Positions 37,701 through 45,076 of a stretch of 64,000 nucleotides of DNA are shown piece by piece. The stretch's first letter is position 1; every line of letters begins with the position of its first letter. The stretch spans positions 94,471 through 158,470 of the forward strand of contig NW_014577077.1 in NCBI RefSeq assembly GCF_000485595.1, in the 5' to 3' direction. The notes beneath the pieces were generated by a model. It saw only the letters and a program-made list of their open reading frames with translations, had not been told where the DNA came from and did no database searches. Both the position numbers and the translations under genes were made by a program. The DNA comes from Priapulus caudatus. Its lineage: Eukaryota > Priapulida > Priapulimorpha > Priapulimorphida > Priapulidae.

Positions 37701-38023
37701 TGAGAAGTAACAATAAGTTTTTACCTTATCCTTTGGCTTCTCAGTTGAATTAGATCCTGGGTTATTTTTTGGTTTATGCGTGGAGTTTACAGGATTGGTT
37801 GGCCATGCCTTTGGAAAATCAATCGCAGCCTTTGCACCTGCGTTGTGGTCCATTTCAGAAGCTTCTGTCGCCGTAGCGATGATATCATTTACCTCATCTT
37901 CAGACGCGGGTTGGCGCCGTGTCGGATCCCGTTGTACTACCTCACCACTTAGGGGTGTTACGTGGTTTGCATGCTTGCTGTTAGCATCCGCTGAGTCTGT
38001 GACAGGAAGCGCACCAGTCGGGC
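15789..38023 (-). CDS. SRCIN1: SRCIN1/KIAA1217 (p140Cap / sickle tail) family adaptor protein
   Basis: Core exons on the minus strand, in transcript order: 38023-37725, 37374-37252, 36308-36143, 34248-34047, 31580-31360, 30840-30709, 30455-30272, 29823-29582, 21220-21030, 19718-19600, 18823-18617, 17984-17901, 17534-17447, 16880-15789. All junctions are GT..AG with consistent phase, giving 1,115 residues and a stop. Order of domains: an EEEREAFFENLQ segment; an AIP3-like domain (ETKRALLPNEITSVDTVRAL, ELDD); Pro-rich linkers; MEKKLADLTGLVHTAL; a coiled-coil block ending FLKEEPDRLDNALKRCK; then PPPPPPRRSRS in the last exon. From family knowledge these are the hallmarks of vertebrate SRCIN1 and KIAA1217, which are cytoskeletal and Src-pathway scaffolds. 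This is probably the single pre-duplication orthologue. The extreme N-terminus is not identified. Seven small in-frame exons can be added between 29582 and 21220. Confidence 0.93.
17447..17534 (-). CDS. SRCIN1: SRCIN1-like exon, Ala/Ser-rich linker
   Basis: 88 bp, phase 2 to 0; acceptor TTTCAG, donor ACAG|GTAAAA. It encodes LASVQEQRAATTSSSAEAAK then PDYRASNAQ. Low-complexity linker between the coiled-coil block and the C-terminal exon. Confidence 0.88.
17901..17984 (-). CDS. SRCIN1: SRCIN1-like exon B, FLKEEPDRLDNALKRCK
   Basis: 84 bp, phase 2 to 2; acceptor TTGCAG, donor AACG|GTACGG. It encodes FLKEEPDRLDNALKRCKRLT then GTLFTLK. The FLKEEPxxLDxLLKRCRxxTDxL helix is nearly invariant in the family and ends the coiled-coil block. 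Confidence 0.97.
18617..18823 (-). CDS. SRCIN1: SRCIN1-like exon C, RDLEGAVEELRSDV coiled coil
   Basis: 207 bp, phase 2 to 2; acceptor TTGCAG, donor AAAA|GTAAGC. It encodes DLEGAVEELRSDVINRRCRV, NMQDVESMAVALSHSSRAIA, DLKVRFPNLQDQLKTIMDAE and MEVVVREE. The LKxxFPxLQxxLxxxMxxEVEAV pattern is characteristic of SRCIN1/KIAA1217. The length allows skipping without a frame change. Confidence 0.96.
19600..19718 (-). CDS. SRCIN1: SRCIN1-like exon D, coiled-coil block
   Basis: 119 bp, phase 0 to 2; acceptor CTACAG, donor TAAG|GTAAAA. It encodes NMLTVLPLNPDIPLRGDRKK, then IQQDQESYRQDVDMLEKVL. It corresponds to the vertebrate segment around QRQRxLVExExxKYLxxEE...LxxLE. Confidence 0.93.
20628..20648 (-). 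CDS. SRCIN1: Candidate microexon (21 nt, phase 0)
   Basis: In the intron between exons E and D, where both neighbours are phase 0. TTTTATAG|21 nt|GTGAGACT has a good donor and an acceptable acceptor. Read in phase 0 it gives TSNHSVK, with no frame change. Like the array exons it ends AAAG. Only splice signals and length support it. Confidence 0.35.
20726..20875. repeat. ACGC/ACAC microsatellite in intron
   Basis: Mostly GCAC repeats with scattered changes, between exons E and D of the SRCIN1-like gene. Short ORFs through it are artefacts of the repeat. Confidence 0.9.
21030..21220 (-). CDS. SRCIN1: SRCIN1-like exon E, start of coiled-coil block
   Basis: 191 bp, phase 1 to 0; acceptor TCTGCAG, donor AAAG|GTGCTC. 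It encodes VSGSGYATPQGQHVQYPFSR then ESLRNLHLRTQELKLEVKTL and a helical run to EVSDKIK. Heptad-like leucines match the QLQQxRxLQLQNQExL coiled coil of the vertebrate proteins. A second AG three bases further in could shorten it by one codon. The donor is weak. Confidence 0.9.
22028..22048 (-). CDS. SRCIN1: Microexon m7 (21 nt)
   Basis: Symmetric phase 1-1; acceptor CTGTGCAG preceded by a pyrimidine-rich CTGTTTCTTGCTGCTG tract, donor AAAG|GTATGG. It encodes E(split)-ESSKRK, a tiny basic insert just before exon E. At this size it could only be found by phase and splice-site logic. Confidence 0.65.
22428..22490 (-). CDS. SRCIN1: Cassette-type exon m6 (63 nt)
   Basis: Symmetric phase 1-1; acceptor GCCACAG, donor AAAAG|GTATCA. 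It encodes A(split)-VPAGQKDTKSSRDTQTTPTK. Ser/Thr/Lys-rich with no stop in the coding frame. Confidence 0.78.
23275..23322 (-). CDS. SRCIN1: Cassette-type exon m5 (48 nt)
   Basis: Symmetric phase 1-1; acceptor GTTGCAG, donor AAAG|GTATGC. It encodes D(split)-KPKPKLPEKPASLAK. Lys/Pro alternation resembles a PEVK-like flexible linker. Confidence 0.78.
24066..24098 (-). CDS. SRCIN1: Cassette-type exon m4 (33 nt)
   Basis: Symmetric phase 1-1; acceptor GTTACTAG, donor AAAG|GTACAA. It encodes D(split)-KKSEKQGATK. It uses a TAG acceptor. Highly basic. The same length and end motif as m2. Confidence 0.7.
25079..25139. repeat. TA and GA low-complexity tract
   Basis: A TA run followed by GAAAGAGAGAGAG words, 25 bp downstream (transcript sense) of exon m3. 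It reads as a CT-rich tract on the transcribed strand. Confidence 0.8.
25164..25205 (-). CDS. SRCIN1: Cassette-type exon m3 (42 nt)
   Basis: Symmetric phase 1-1; acceptor TTTTTCAG, donor AAAG|GTACTC. It encodes D(split)-AISKNEDQQSIAK. It is followed downstream by a GA/AT low-complexity tract (25079-25139) inside the intron. Confidence 0.75.
25688..25727. repeat. (TA)n microsatellite
   Basis: About 40 bp of alternating TA in the intron between m3 and m2. Confidence 0.9.
26707..26739 (-). CDS. SRCIN1: Cassette-type exon m2 (33 nt)
   Basis: Symmetric phase 1-1; acceptor CTTTCAG, donor AAAG|GTAACA. It encodes D(split)-IAPKPVPLNK. The KPVPL word is a minimal SH3-type core. A clear pyrimidine tract is limited to the CTTTCAG itself. 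Confidence 0.75.
28037..28123 (-). CDS. SRCIN1: Cassette-type exon m1 (87 nt)
   Basis: Symmetric phase 1-1; acceptor GTTGCAG, donor CACAG|GTGACT. 28 whole codons beginning YSMEIVKEKSKSLPPGAKLD and ending TAQQTT, no stop. It joins exon F (T+TA gives Leu) and m2 (G+AC gives Asp). Lys/Ser/Pro-rich and probably disordered. Confidence 0.8.
28124..29581. other. Intron between F and m1; no gene
   Basis: Contains a GACGGACAGACAGACAG-type short tandem (28533-28590) and a small GTGC run near 29106-29140. The longest ORF (28620-28895, plus strand) shows no recognisable motif. Confidence 0.6.
29582..29823 (-). CDS. SRCIN1: SRCIN1-like exon F, MEKKLADLTGLVHTAL helix
   Basis: 242 bp, phase 2 to 1; acceptor TTGCAG, donor AGCT|GTAAGT. 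It encodes FRVESMEKKLADLTGLVHTA then LTKGSLSPLEAP, a Pro-rich stretch and YSRSSSVQSLPGLL. The MExMEKxxAxLTGLVxxAL helix is strongly conserved in SRCIN1/KIAA1217. This exon is the upstream anchor of the small-exon array; its leftover T can join any of the phase-1 exons or exon E. Confidence 0.94.
30272..30455 (-). CDS. SRCIN1: SRCIN1-like exon, Ser/Pro-rich linker ending VDEEAR
   Basis: 184 bp, phase 1 to 2; acceptor TTACAG, donor CAAG|GTATAA. It encodes TQQYPTAASLPRGTAPSQTT, then LQRPPAPQGYISPQRSGSRS and SVTPRIVDEEA. The last residues lead directly into the ExRxRMExMEK motif of the next exon, as in vertebrates (ETRERMEAMEK). Confidence 0.93.
30709..30840 (-). CDS. SRCIN1: SRCIN1-like exon, Pro-rich linker
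   Basis: 132 bp, phase 1 to 1 (symmetric); acceptor TTTTAG, donor CCAG|GTAACT. It encodes FYGQLQPRGAQAPAPPKPAR and ends LPPPVTTQPQP. Proline-rich with PPKPAR and LPPP words that suit SH3 or EVH1 partners. Because it is symmetric it could be skipped without a frame change. Confidence 0.9.
31000..31321. mobile_element. hAT-like MITE with 8-bp target-site duplication
   Basis: Element 31008-31313. The left end CAAGGGCGTAGCCAGG and right end CCTGGCTACGCGCTTG are inverted repeats (15 of 16). The 8-bp word GCTATACG flanks both sides (31000-31007 and 31314-31321). CA..TG ends with an 8-bp duplication are typical of hAT-class insertions. The body holds G-rich and C-rich subterminal runs and no ORF. 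It sits in the SRCIN1-like intron, 38 bp past the donor of the 31360-31580 exon. Confidence 0.88.
31360..31580 (-). CDS. SRCIN1: SRCIN1-like exon, end of AIP3-like domain and Tyr/Pro-rich linker
   Basis: 221 bp, phase 2 to 1; acceptor TTGTAG, donor TCAG|GTAATC. It starts DIKDRCLLRIHD, the end of the AIP3-like domain (vertebrate DIQDRSxxKIY). It then runs through an acidic segment with NYFSEPEFDSNY into PYTVRAPVPQPPTSVSQSS. The tyrosines in acidic or Pro contexts are candidate kinase sites. A hAT-like MITE ends 38 bp beyond its donor. Confidence 0.93.
31581..34046. other. Intron inside AIP3-like domain; nothing recognised
   Basis: AT-rich unique sequence. A few repeated ACTAGCCATGTGAGACTA words occur near 32360-32410. 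No exon-like or repeat structure that I can support. Confidence 0.5.
34047..34248 (-). CDS. SRCIN1: SRCIN1-like exon, AIP3-like domain
   Basis: 202 bp, phase 1 to 2; acceptor TTGCAG, donor TTAG|GTAATC. It encodes GVVFLQFKNETKRALLPNEI, then TSVDTVRALFVRAWPKKLTM, EYLEDPNRCIYIHDF and VFYELDDI. This is the most conserved part of SRCIN1/KIAA1217 and is related to yeast AIP3/Bud6. All key hydrophobic positions and the LPNEITSxDTVRALF motif are kept. Confidence 0.96.
34249..36142. other. Intron with GTGC microsatellite and a GC-richer island
   Basis: GTGC/GTGT repeat at about 35030-35165, then a GC-richer stretch from about 35210 to 35890 holding overlapping ORFs in two frames on plus (35306-35638, 35436-35882) without recognisable motifs. 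It could be an old repeat, an enhancer or an alternative promoter; the sequence does not decide. Confidence 0.4.
36143..36308 (-). CDS. SRCIN1: SRCIN1-like exon, RSSLPIVRSPSKTLERPLG linker
   Basis: 166 bp, phase 0 to 1; acceptor ATGCAG, donor CTCG|GTAAAT. It contains DDDPGMMSEAETSATGFRRG then ARSSLPIVRSPSKTLERPL. The MSE..(x)n..RxSLPxVRS pattern precedes the AIP3-like domain in the vertebrate proteins. Several basic-Ser-Pro sites could be phosphorylated. Confidence 0.92.
36309..37251. other. Intron of SRCIN1-like gene; nothing recognised
   Basis: Unique AT-rich sequence between exons 36143-36308 and 37252-37374. Short minus ORFs (36513-36924) lack usable splice sites on both ends. Confidence 0.5.
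37252..37374 (-). CDS. SRCIN1: SRCIN1-like exon, EEEREAFFENLQRKY segment
   Basis: 41 codons, phase 0 to 0; acceptor CCACAG, donor ACAG|GTAGAT. It encodes AEEEREAFFENLQRKYNYAS followed by a Ser-rich stretch. Vertebrate SRCIN1 and KIAA1217 have a matching (K)RxAFxxxLxxKYxxHA helix upstream of the AIP3-like domain, which anchors the orthology. Confidence 0.9.
37725..38023 (-). CDS. SRCIN1: SRCIN1-like exon, N-terminal low-complexity region
   Basis: 299 bp: two bases complete a split codon, then 99 codons. Acceptor TTACAG, donor AAG|GTAAAA. It begins PTGALPVTDSADANSK and ends STEKPKDK. Polar and disordered-looking, with no ATG near its start, so at least one further 5' exon is required. Its position before EEEREAFF fits the short disordered N-terminus of the family. 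Confidence 0.85.
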
Positions 38024-41000
38024 CTGTAAGAAAGACGATAAACCATGTCAATGTATATATTAATGTACATTACTACGTAGCTGTAAAGGTGTACAGTTAC
38101 ATAATGAACATCAAACCTGCATTGCCTTACGTTAAGGCAATTAGCACAGTTAATGTGACACTGTTAAGTAGGTGTGTATGGATAGCAGGGTAGCATCTTA
38201 ACATAATGCCAATACGAAACTCATGTAATAACGACAAAATGATGTATATATCATCAAAACAAATGTGGTAAGAATGTTAAATAACACATTTAAATTTAGG
38301 CACTATCACTGGGTGCAGTGGGTTTATTTTGCATGCTACAAGAATGCGCAGATGATGTGGAATTGTTGTGGAATCGGGAACACCCTATTCATTATATGGG
38401 AACTATATAACTCACTTGTCACACTGACATTAGATACTACTCTACCATCACATGAATATCCGTGGCTTCGACAAACACACATTACAAAACCCCTACTCAT
38501 TCTACATTTTCAGTGAGTAGGCCCCCTATAGGATTCAAGCAGCAAAAGATTTCCTGTTAAACAGACAATTAAGCACCACGACTTCTGAGTAACAAAAACT
38601 AACACTCGAACTATAACAAGCTCAACTTTATTAAAATATGCAGGAACACGTAAAAACTTCACACGGTTAGGCCTGTGATTTCAAATAATTGTGAGCATGC
38701 TACAAGTGGCATATTATTTTACAAACTGCATCGGGCTGCAATGCAAAGTAATGCAATGCAATGCAAAAGTAAACTTTTACTAGAACAGTTTCGTTATCAG
38801 AAAAACGCACATTTTGGGTACGTTTTAAGAAACTTATAATGGTAGTTTACCAGCGAGACTTTCCGACAGGTTCACATTGGGTCAGTTGGACAACACATGC
38901 CTTACCAAGATGAAAAATGTTAATCTCAACTGGTACTATTAAACCAGTTAATGTTTTCCTAATTGTGAATATCAGTTATGAGGAAGTCCGAAGGTGAAGC
39001 CATTTAGATTGGCACTGTAATTGCACGTATGTACTACTCTGTATTTATCCTGTATGGCACCTATTTAGCATTTACCACCTGGCCTCGGCAATTTGGTACC
39101 ATTAATTAAAAAAATGGCTCATAGGTTCCCCTCCACCATGAATATAAATGACAAATATAAACAATATTCATGTAAATGGTAAGACAACTACATTTATGCC
39201 ACAGTTAAAGATATCAGGAAAATATATTTATAACCGTAAATTAGATGCAACCTTTTTGTAACTCTATTTGGCATGGTTTTAAACTGCCTAATATATCTTT
39301 ATAAAACAATAAAGAACTAATCACCAAAAATTGTTCATCTAACAAAAAATGATCGCGTGAGGAAATTTAATAGCCACGACCAGAAAGCTCCTACTGTAGA
39401 CCGAACGTTCGTCAGAATTGTCCCAAATAAATTGTTGCAAAAATATGTTATATTTTCACAAAAATACCAACACACCGTTACCTAACAGAAACCTGCAGTT
39501 ACATGCTAGTGTGAGGATTATCATTGCAATCGCAATCGCATGTATCAACACACTAAGTATATGCTAAGTATATGCTAAGGCGTGCCCCAGAAATACGATT
39601 TTTAAAAAGACAGAGGGCAGAATAACACGCATCACGATTCACGTGTGCGAAGTTATTATACATGTATGGCAATTATAGCAAAGTTTATTACAAACACTAG
39701 TAAGATCGTATAGTAGGAGTTATAAGGAGAAATCAGTTATCATCATGGTAAAAAATAATGATCGGGCATACATAAGGAAGCAAGAAATTGAAAGCAAATA
39801 AACAAATTAACTTAAAATTAAATTTAAACTTAACTAAACGTAACTTATTAAACTTAAAATTTATGAACTTATTTTTTTAACATATGAAGTGACATCACAA
39901 TTTGACGATGAAACTACAGCAAAATAAGCTGAAATTGTATCGAACTGCGACGTTTCTAAAACCGAATAATACGCCCCAACGATAATATTAACTTTATACT
40001 TCATCTTTTCCACTTGAAATAAATAGCGATTGCGCATGACGCCTTCTTCGAATCCATTTGCGACCAACGCAACGACAGTGTTACGTGCTACACACTTCAA
40101 TGCCATCTAGTGCTACACTCTTCGTGAATGCCATCCAACATTATTCAATCGCACTCCCCGCATACTTTACAGAACTCCACATTCCTTTGCCGATGTCATT
40201 TGAGACAACACGTACACACTTGACCGTAGAGAGGAACCGGTCTTCACGGGAGGGAAGTGAAACCATGTGTTGTGGCGCAAACACTCCTTATGCTGCGCAG
40301 TGACAGAGTATAGCCAGCGCCCCTACCACACGATGAAAGCTAGCCATCGAACGCTGTCCACGTTGGAGACAGAAAACCGATTGCGAAACGTATGACGTAA
40401 ATAAATCAACGCTAATAGCTCACATGCCGATGAGTAAAACATAATAGCAAGCTGGACTTTGGGAACACATAAAGTACTCAGTAATAACCTCTCGGCTATC
40501 TGCAATCAAGCTTGATGCCTCTGCACGTACAGTATGTATAACGGGTCCATCACGCGAATGCGCCGCTAGCGACAGAACTAGAAACGATCGAGATGGCTTC
40601 AACAGCGAGTTCGCTTCCCCAGGAAGCCGTCATCGGTCACGCTTCATAAACACGCTGGCTGCATCCCATTCGGCTGATCTCCGCTCCTCCTCCCTCTCCC
40701 CCGGGGCCCAGCCTGCAATATTCTGCTGTAGGCAGCTTTTGTTTACGTAACCCAGCCAAAACTGGAAGCTACCGTGCACGCTGTTGCATTTCTGTAGCCA
40801 GTGGCCCAGTGCGCAGCCAATACGTCGTTGGTGATCGTGAGTTCATTCAACTAAGATCATCATCACTCACAGCTCTGTACAGCAGAACGGAATATGTGCA
40901 CCCCGCACATATGGCTGCCACACTTTACGTCATATACTATATTCGGCGATGCGCACATTGCTGATCAAAAGTATCATTACCGGTGTCTACGTGCACAGCA

Positions 41001-41065
41001 TATAGATCACACAGCCATCCAGCCGATCTAATAATTCCCTATCACCGCTGGCATATATTTCCTTA
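38024..41065. other. Upstream region or first intron of SRCIN1-like gene
   Basis: Mostly AT-rich unique sequence. A pentamer-like ATGCA repeat occurs at 38737-38768. A GC- and pyrimidine-richer stretch at 40560-40730 is the best place for a promoter. No other exon could be supported. Confidence 0.4.
40654..40669 (-). CDS. SRCIN1: Speculative first coding exon (MGCSQ)
   Basis: Exon 37725-38023 needs an upstream exon ending in phase 1. ATGGGATGCAGCCAGC on the minus strand is followed by GTGTTT, gives M-G-C-S-Q and leaves one base. Joined to GC at 38023 it would read CGC (Arg). A start of MGx resembles vertebrate SRCIN1 as I remember it, and Gly2/Cys3 would suit N-terminal acylation. The donor is weak and nothing else proves it. 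It sits in a more GC/pyrimidine-rich stretch (40560-40730) that could be a promoter. Confidence 0.2.
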
Positions 41066-41512
41066 TTACCTCCGCCAAGGGGTTGGCAGGAGGTTATGTT
41101 TTCACCGGCGTGTGTTTGTTGGTTTGTGCGTGTACAGCCTAACTGGAAAAGTTATGGACGGATTGTCATAAACTTTTCAGGATAGGTCAGAAATCGCCTA
41201 ACTTAGAATTGATGAGATTTTGGTGGTGATCCGGATCCAATTAATTAATTAATTAATAAAATTTTCAGGATAGGTCGGAAATTGGGTAACTTAGAATTGA
41301 TGAGATTTTGGTGGTGATCCGGATCCAATTAATTAATTAATTAATAAAATTTTCAGGATAGGTCAGAAATGGGGTAACTTAGAATTGATTACCTTTTGGT
41401 GGTGATCCGGATCCAATTAATTATTTAATTAATTAATTAATTAATAAAAATATCCACATTGAGAAAATTGAGCTGCCTTGGCGGAGGTCTGTGCTCTCCG
41501 GGTGCTCTAGTT
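41066..41512. mobile_element. CTCCGCC-ended repeat element with 88-bp internal tandem repeats
   Basis: Starts TTACCTCCGCCAAGG and ends with CCTTGGCGGAGG then GTCTGTGCTCTCCGGGTGC, so the ends are inverted repeats. The head GGAGGTTATGTTTTCACCGG and the phrase GGTGGTGATCCGGATCCAAT are shared, from memory, with a repeat found in many marine animals. Inside, TTTTCAGGATAGGTC starts at 41174, 41262 and 41350: an exact 88-bp period, with the third unit longer in its TTAA tail. No ORF. Confidence 0.8.
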
Positions 41513-43017
41513 ATGACATGTTTTGCGCAGAGTAACTTCACTTATTTCATAGCTGCATTTAGGTGAAAAGCATGCGGAAAACGACGTTCATAGCACTTCC
41601 CCAACCGGTCAGGGCGACACTGCCTGCGCGTGTGTCAAGACTAAACTAGTGTTCCACATCGGAAACCCCCTACTGGAACAATATCGTCTCAGACACGTAT
41701 AGACAACGCCACCGAAAAGTTACATGATTCAACAAGAGAACAAGAGCTGTCTAAAGCGGTCAATCAAACAACCATAATACCCCGTTTGCCCATGTTTTTG
41801 CATTTCATATTATTTTCATGCACGACATGCACTGGCAAAAATGGCAATCTGGTCAAGAATATTTTTGATTTCAAGCTAACTGGAATTGAAAACGGCCTTA
41901 CATAAGCACCGTTTTCCCCCACTATGTCCATGATGATCATATCCAGAACGTACGCACGGGCCGTTTGACGGTTAATTGTAAAAGGACATGCACGTCGGAA
42001 TTATTGAAGAACATTTATCAAAATGTCAATTTATCAATCTTTTTCTAGAAAATTGCATCATAATGAAATTCGCGTCTATTAGGGAGAGGGGGCATTCTCT
42101 CATCAAGTTAGCTTTCTCAGACAGTGGAACGATGCAAGCACGCAAACTGTCGCTATATAATATTTGCGCAACCATTTCAACGCTACAGTAACTTACGGCT
42201 CGTTAGTTTCTTCAAGTTTCTACATTTATTTATTATATATATATATATTTATTATATATTTATTATATTTATTTATTATATTATCACGAGACGCTTTATA
42301 ACTACAGTGTGCAGGAACGTAAAACGAAGAAGGGTCGACTGCAACCCGGACTATATATGTCTATTTGGAAGATTCTAATTAAAACAAGGAAATGTTTAAT
42401 GAGAACCGAATGAAAGTTTGTTCTAGAGACGATTACACAAAAACTGAATGAACTGCCGAATACTTCAGTATACCTGTTTTATTTATCTCTAGTAATAACT
42501 CAATATACTCAACCTAGTGATATATTAAATTTCACTGCGTTCTTAATGCATTGTTACAAACGAGTATTTAATTCACATTTAGCTGCAACCTCGTATTAAC
42601 TCCCACGTAGACATTGTACGGCGTGTCTGGTATGTGATTTCTATAAACGCAGAAAATATCTATATATCCATCCAGCCCACATCTGCGTGCCCGCCCAGTC
42701 ACATAAACATAAAAAATACAGGCGTGACTCGTGCCTCGCTGCAATATTTGCCTCTTTACAATTTCCTCTAATTTTTCAGACATACAGTCACGTGTAATTG
42801 TCACATCCATCAAAGATTCAGAATTGAAATACATGTGTGCAAAGAGATTCGGTAGCAGTAGCGAGTGGTACATCACTTTAGAGTGTCTAGATGGCTGGGT
42901 GAGAGGGTCGGTGGAAGTAGTATGACGAATGCCGGGTGTTGTGTAAACATACGCATATGTTTATGTTGTAAACATGGCGCACGTGTCTGAGTACGTGGAC
43001 TTGCTCATGATCGCGCG

Positions 43018-43224
43018 CCCGCGCGCGTGTGTGTGCGATTTGCATGCGTAATAAACACATAAACATGTATACTGCAATAAGGACGGTAATAGTTCAATAA
43101 ATGTAGGTATATATTACAGCGCGCACACACGCGCGCGCGCATACACACACGCACACACGCACACACGCACACACACACGCGCGCGCGCATACACACACGC
43201 ACACACGCACACACACGCGCGCAC
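43018..43224. repeat. GC/AC alternating microsatellite
   Basis: CGCGCGTGTGTGTGCG at the left, a short unique insert, then ACACGC and GCGCGC runs from 43120 to 43224. Alternating purine-pyrimidine sequence. Confidence 0.9.
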
Positions 43225-44251
43225 ATTAGAACACTGTGAGCACTGTTGGCACATTAGAACACTGCATACGCGGGCAAACAGCCTACACCATATATGACGT
43301 TGTGATTTCCGCACACGCCACCTACACCATGCGTAGGTCATTACAGTATACATAAACGCGATTGATTAATTTTCGAAGTAATATAGAGTCATTGACTCGA
43401 TGACGTTTCTGTAACGATGCCACGGCATGTCTAAGCAGAATACAGTGCGACTAACACATGCGAAGTTACTAGATAATATGATTAGAAAAACATATGTCCA
43501 TTAGATCTAAGTAGACTTCCGTAGTTACTAAGTTTTTAAAGGAATCTCTACTCTATTAAAATGATGCTGCGCCAACTTCAGTCACTTCCGGACTCCATAA
43601 ATAGCGTAGAAACATGCATATGCATGATCAGCAAAAACCGACTTTGGGACATACCTCACTAAAAATACAATTAGCTAAGTGGAGGAAAATGAAGATCGAG
43701 CAGAGGAAAAATCTAATAAATATCTTATTGTTTAATGGATGAAAGATGACAGTTCAATGATAATAGTGCAGAATGATGAACCACAAAAAATAAACGTAAA
43801 AAATGCACCTTGACACGGGCAATTCCTGGCTTAGTAACTTCAGCACGTGTGAACGAATCTGGAAATCTCTCTGTCAGTTTTTTGCTTCATGAAATACGAC
43901 TACTGACGTGTCTAGCATCAAAACGCGATGTTACGCCTATCTAATTAGAGTATGTCTAATGCAGAGGATGGCACTAGCTATATACCACTACTAGTCAGGT
44001 AACCACAGTGAGTGCGCTATAACGTAGATATAAATTGATACAACGTAGATACATTGTTTATTATATAAAATACAATTGTCACCTATTTGATTACCCGAGT
44101 ATATAAAACGTTGACAGGAGCGCATGGGCTTCACACCCGTAAGTGCATTTCGCGTGCAATCAATAAACGGTACCTTTTAGATATAATCACTGGATGCAGT
44201 TTCTAGTTTGTGTGATAACACTCACAAACATATAGACACTGTCGGGCTGCT

Positions 44252-44295
44252 ACGCACACGCGCGCGCGCACGCACACATGTATGCACACATGTAT

Positions 44296-44365
<70 letters not shown>

Positions 44366-44416
44366 CTACGCGCACACACGCACGCACGCACCCACGCACG
44401 AACACACACACAAACA

Positions 44417-44450
<34 letters not shown>

Positions 44451-44510
44451 CAACCACATGACACGCGCACGGGCGCAATAGACACACCCCACAACCCGCA
44501 CGCGCACGCA

Positions 44511-44542
<32 letters not shown>

Positions 44543-44581
44543 CGCAGCACACACACGCACGCACGCACACACACGCACGCA

Positions 44582-44638
<57 letters not shown>
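44252..44638. repeat. Long AC / ACGC microsatellite array
   Basis: Nearly 390 bp of AC and GCAC repeats with a short CACATGACACGCGCACGGG interruption near 44455-44475. The long Cys/Val or His/Thr ORFs across it on both strands are repeat artefacts. Confidence 0.95.
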
Positions 44639-44915
44639 CACCAGCTACTGGCATAATAAACAATCTACATAAATACGCTGCTTCCTCGTTGCGTATAGTC
44701 TAGTAGCATCAATCGCTGTAATAATATGTTACTTCACCACTAAATATTTACGTGTATACAGTAACATAGAGGCAGAAACTAACGGAACTGCTACATATGG
44801 ATCAGCCTTGTTAATAAGGCGCCTATTAATATCTAAAAGCAACGTAGAATTGATGCAATAATTATAGGAATTGCAATCATTGTAGCCCCACATGAGTGAT
44901 AGTAGCAGATCTAGA

Positions 44916-44975
44916 AGTGTCATAATATAGACTATATTCTATAATATAGTCTAATATAGTCTATATTATGACACT
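44916..44975. repeat. 60-bp perfect hairpin
   Basis: Arms of 23 bp (44916-44938 and 44953-44975) are perfect reverse complements: AGTGTCATAATATAGACTAT plus ATT on the left. A 14-bp loop, itself TATAGT-like, separates them. Confidence 0.95.
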
Positions 44976-45007
44976 CCCGATATTAGTGGCAACTCGATCG
45001 GCTATCG

Positions 45008-45076
45008 AGAAAAACGCACGCGCTCTGCACGCACGCACGCGCTCTGCATGCACGCACGCGCGCACGCGCACACGCA
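45008..45076. repeat. GCAC-type microsatellite
   Basis: Short imperfect GCACGCAC / GCTCTGCA repeats just right of the 44916-44975 hairpin. Confidence 0.8.

Noticed and set aside
39064-39100. Candidate first exon MVPNCRGQV with GTAAAT donor (minus)
   Set aside because: Ends in phase 0, while the next exon needs a phase-1 donor.
44203-44672. Long Cys/Val and His/Thr ORFs on both strands
   Set aside because: Translations of the AC/ACGC microsatellite; dipeptide repeats in every frame.
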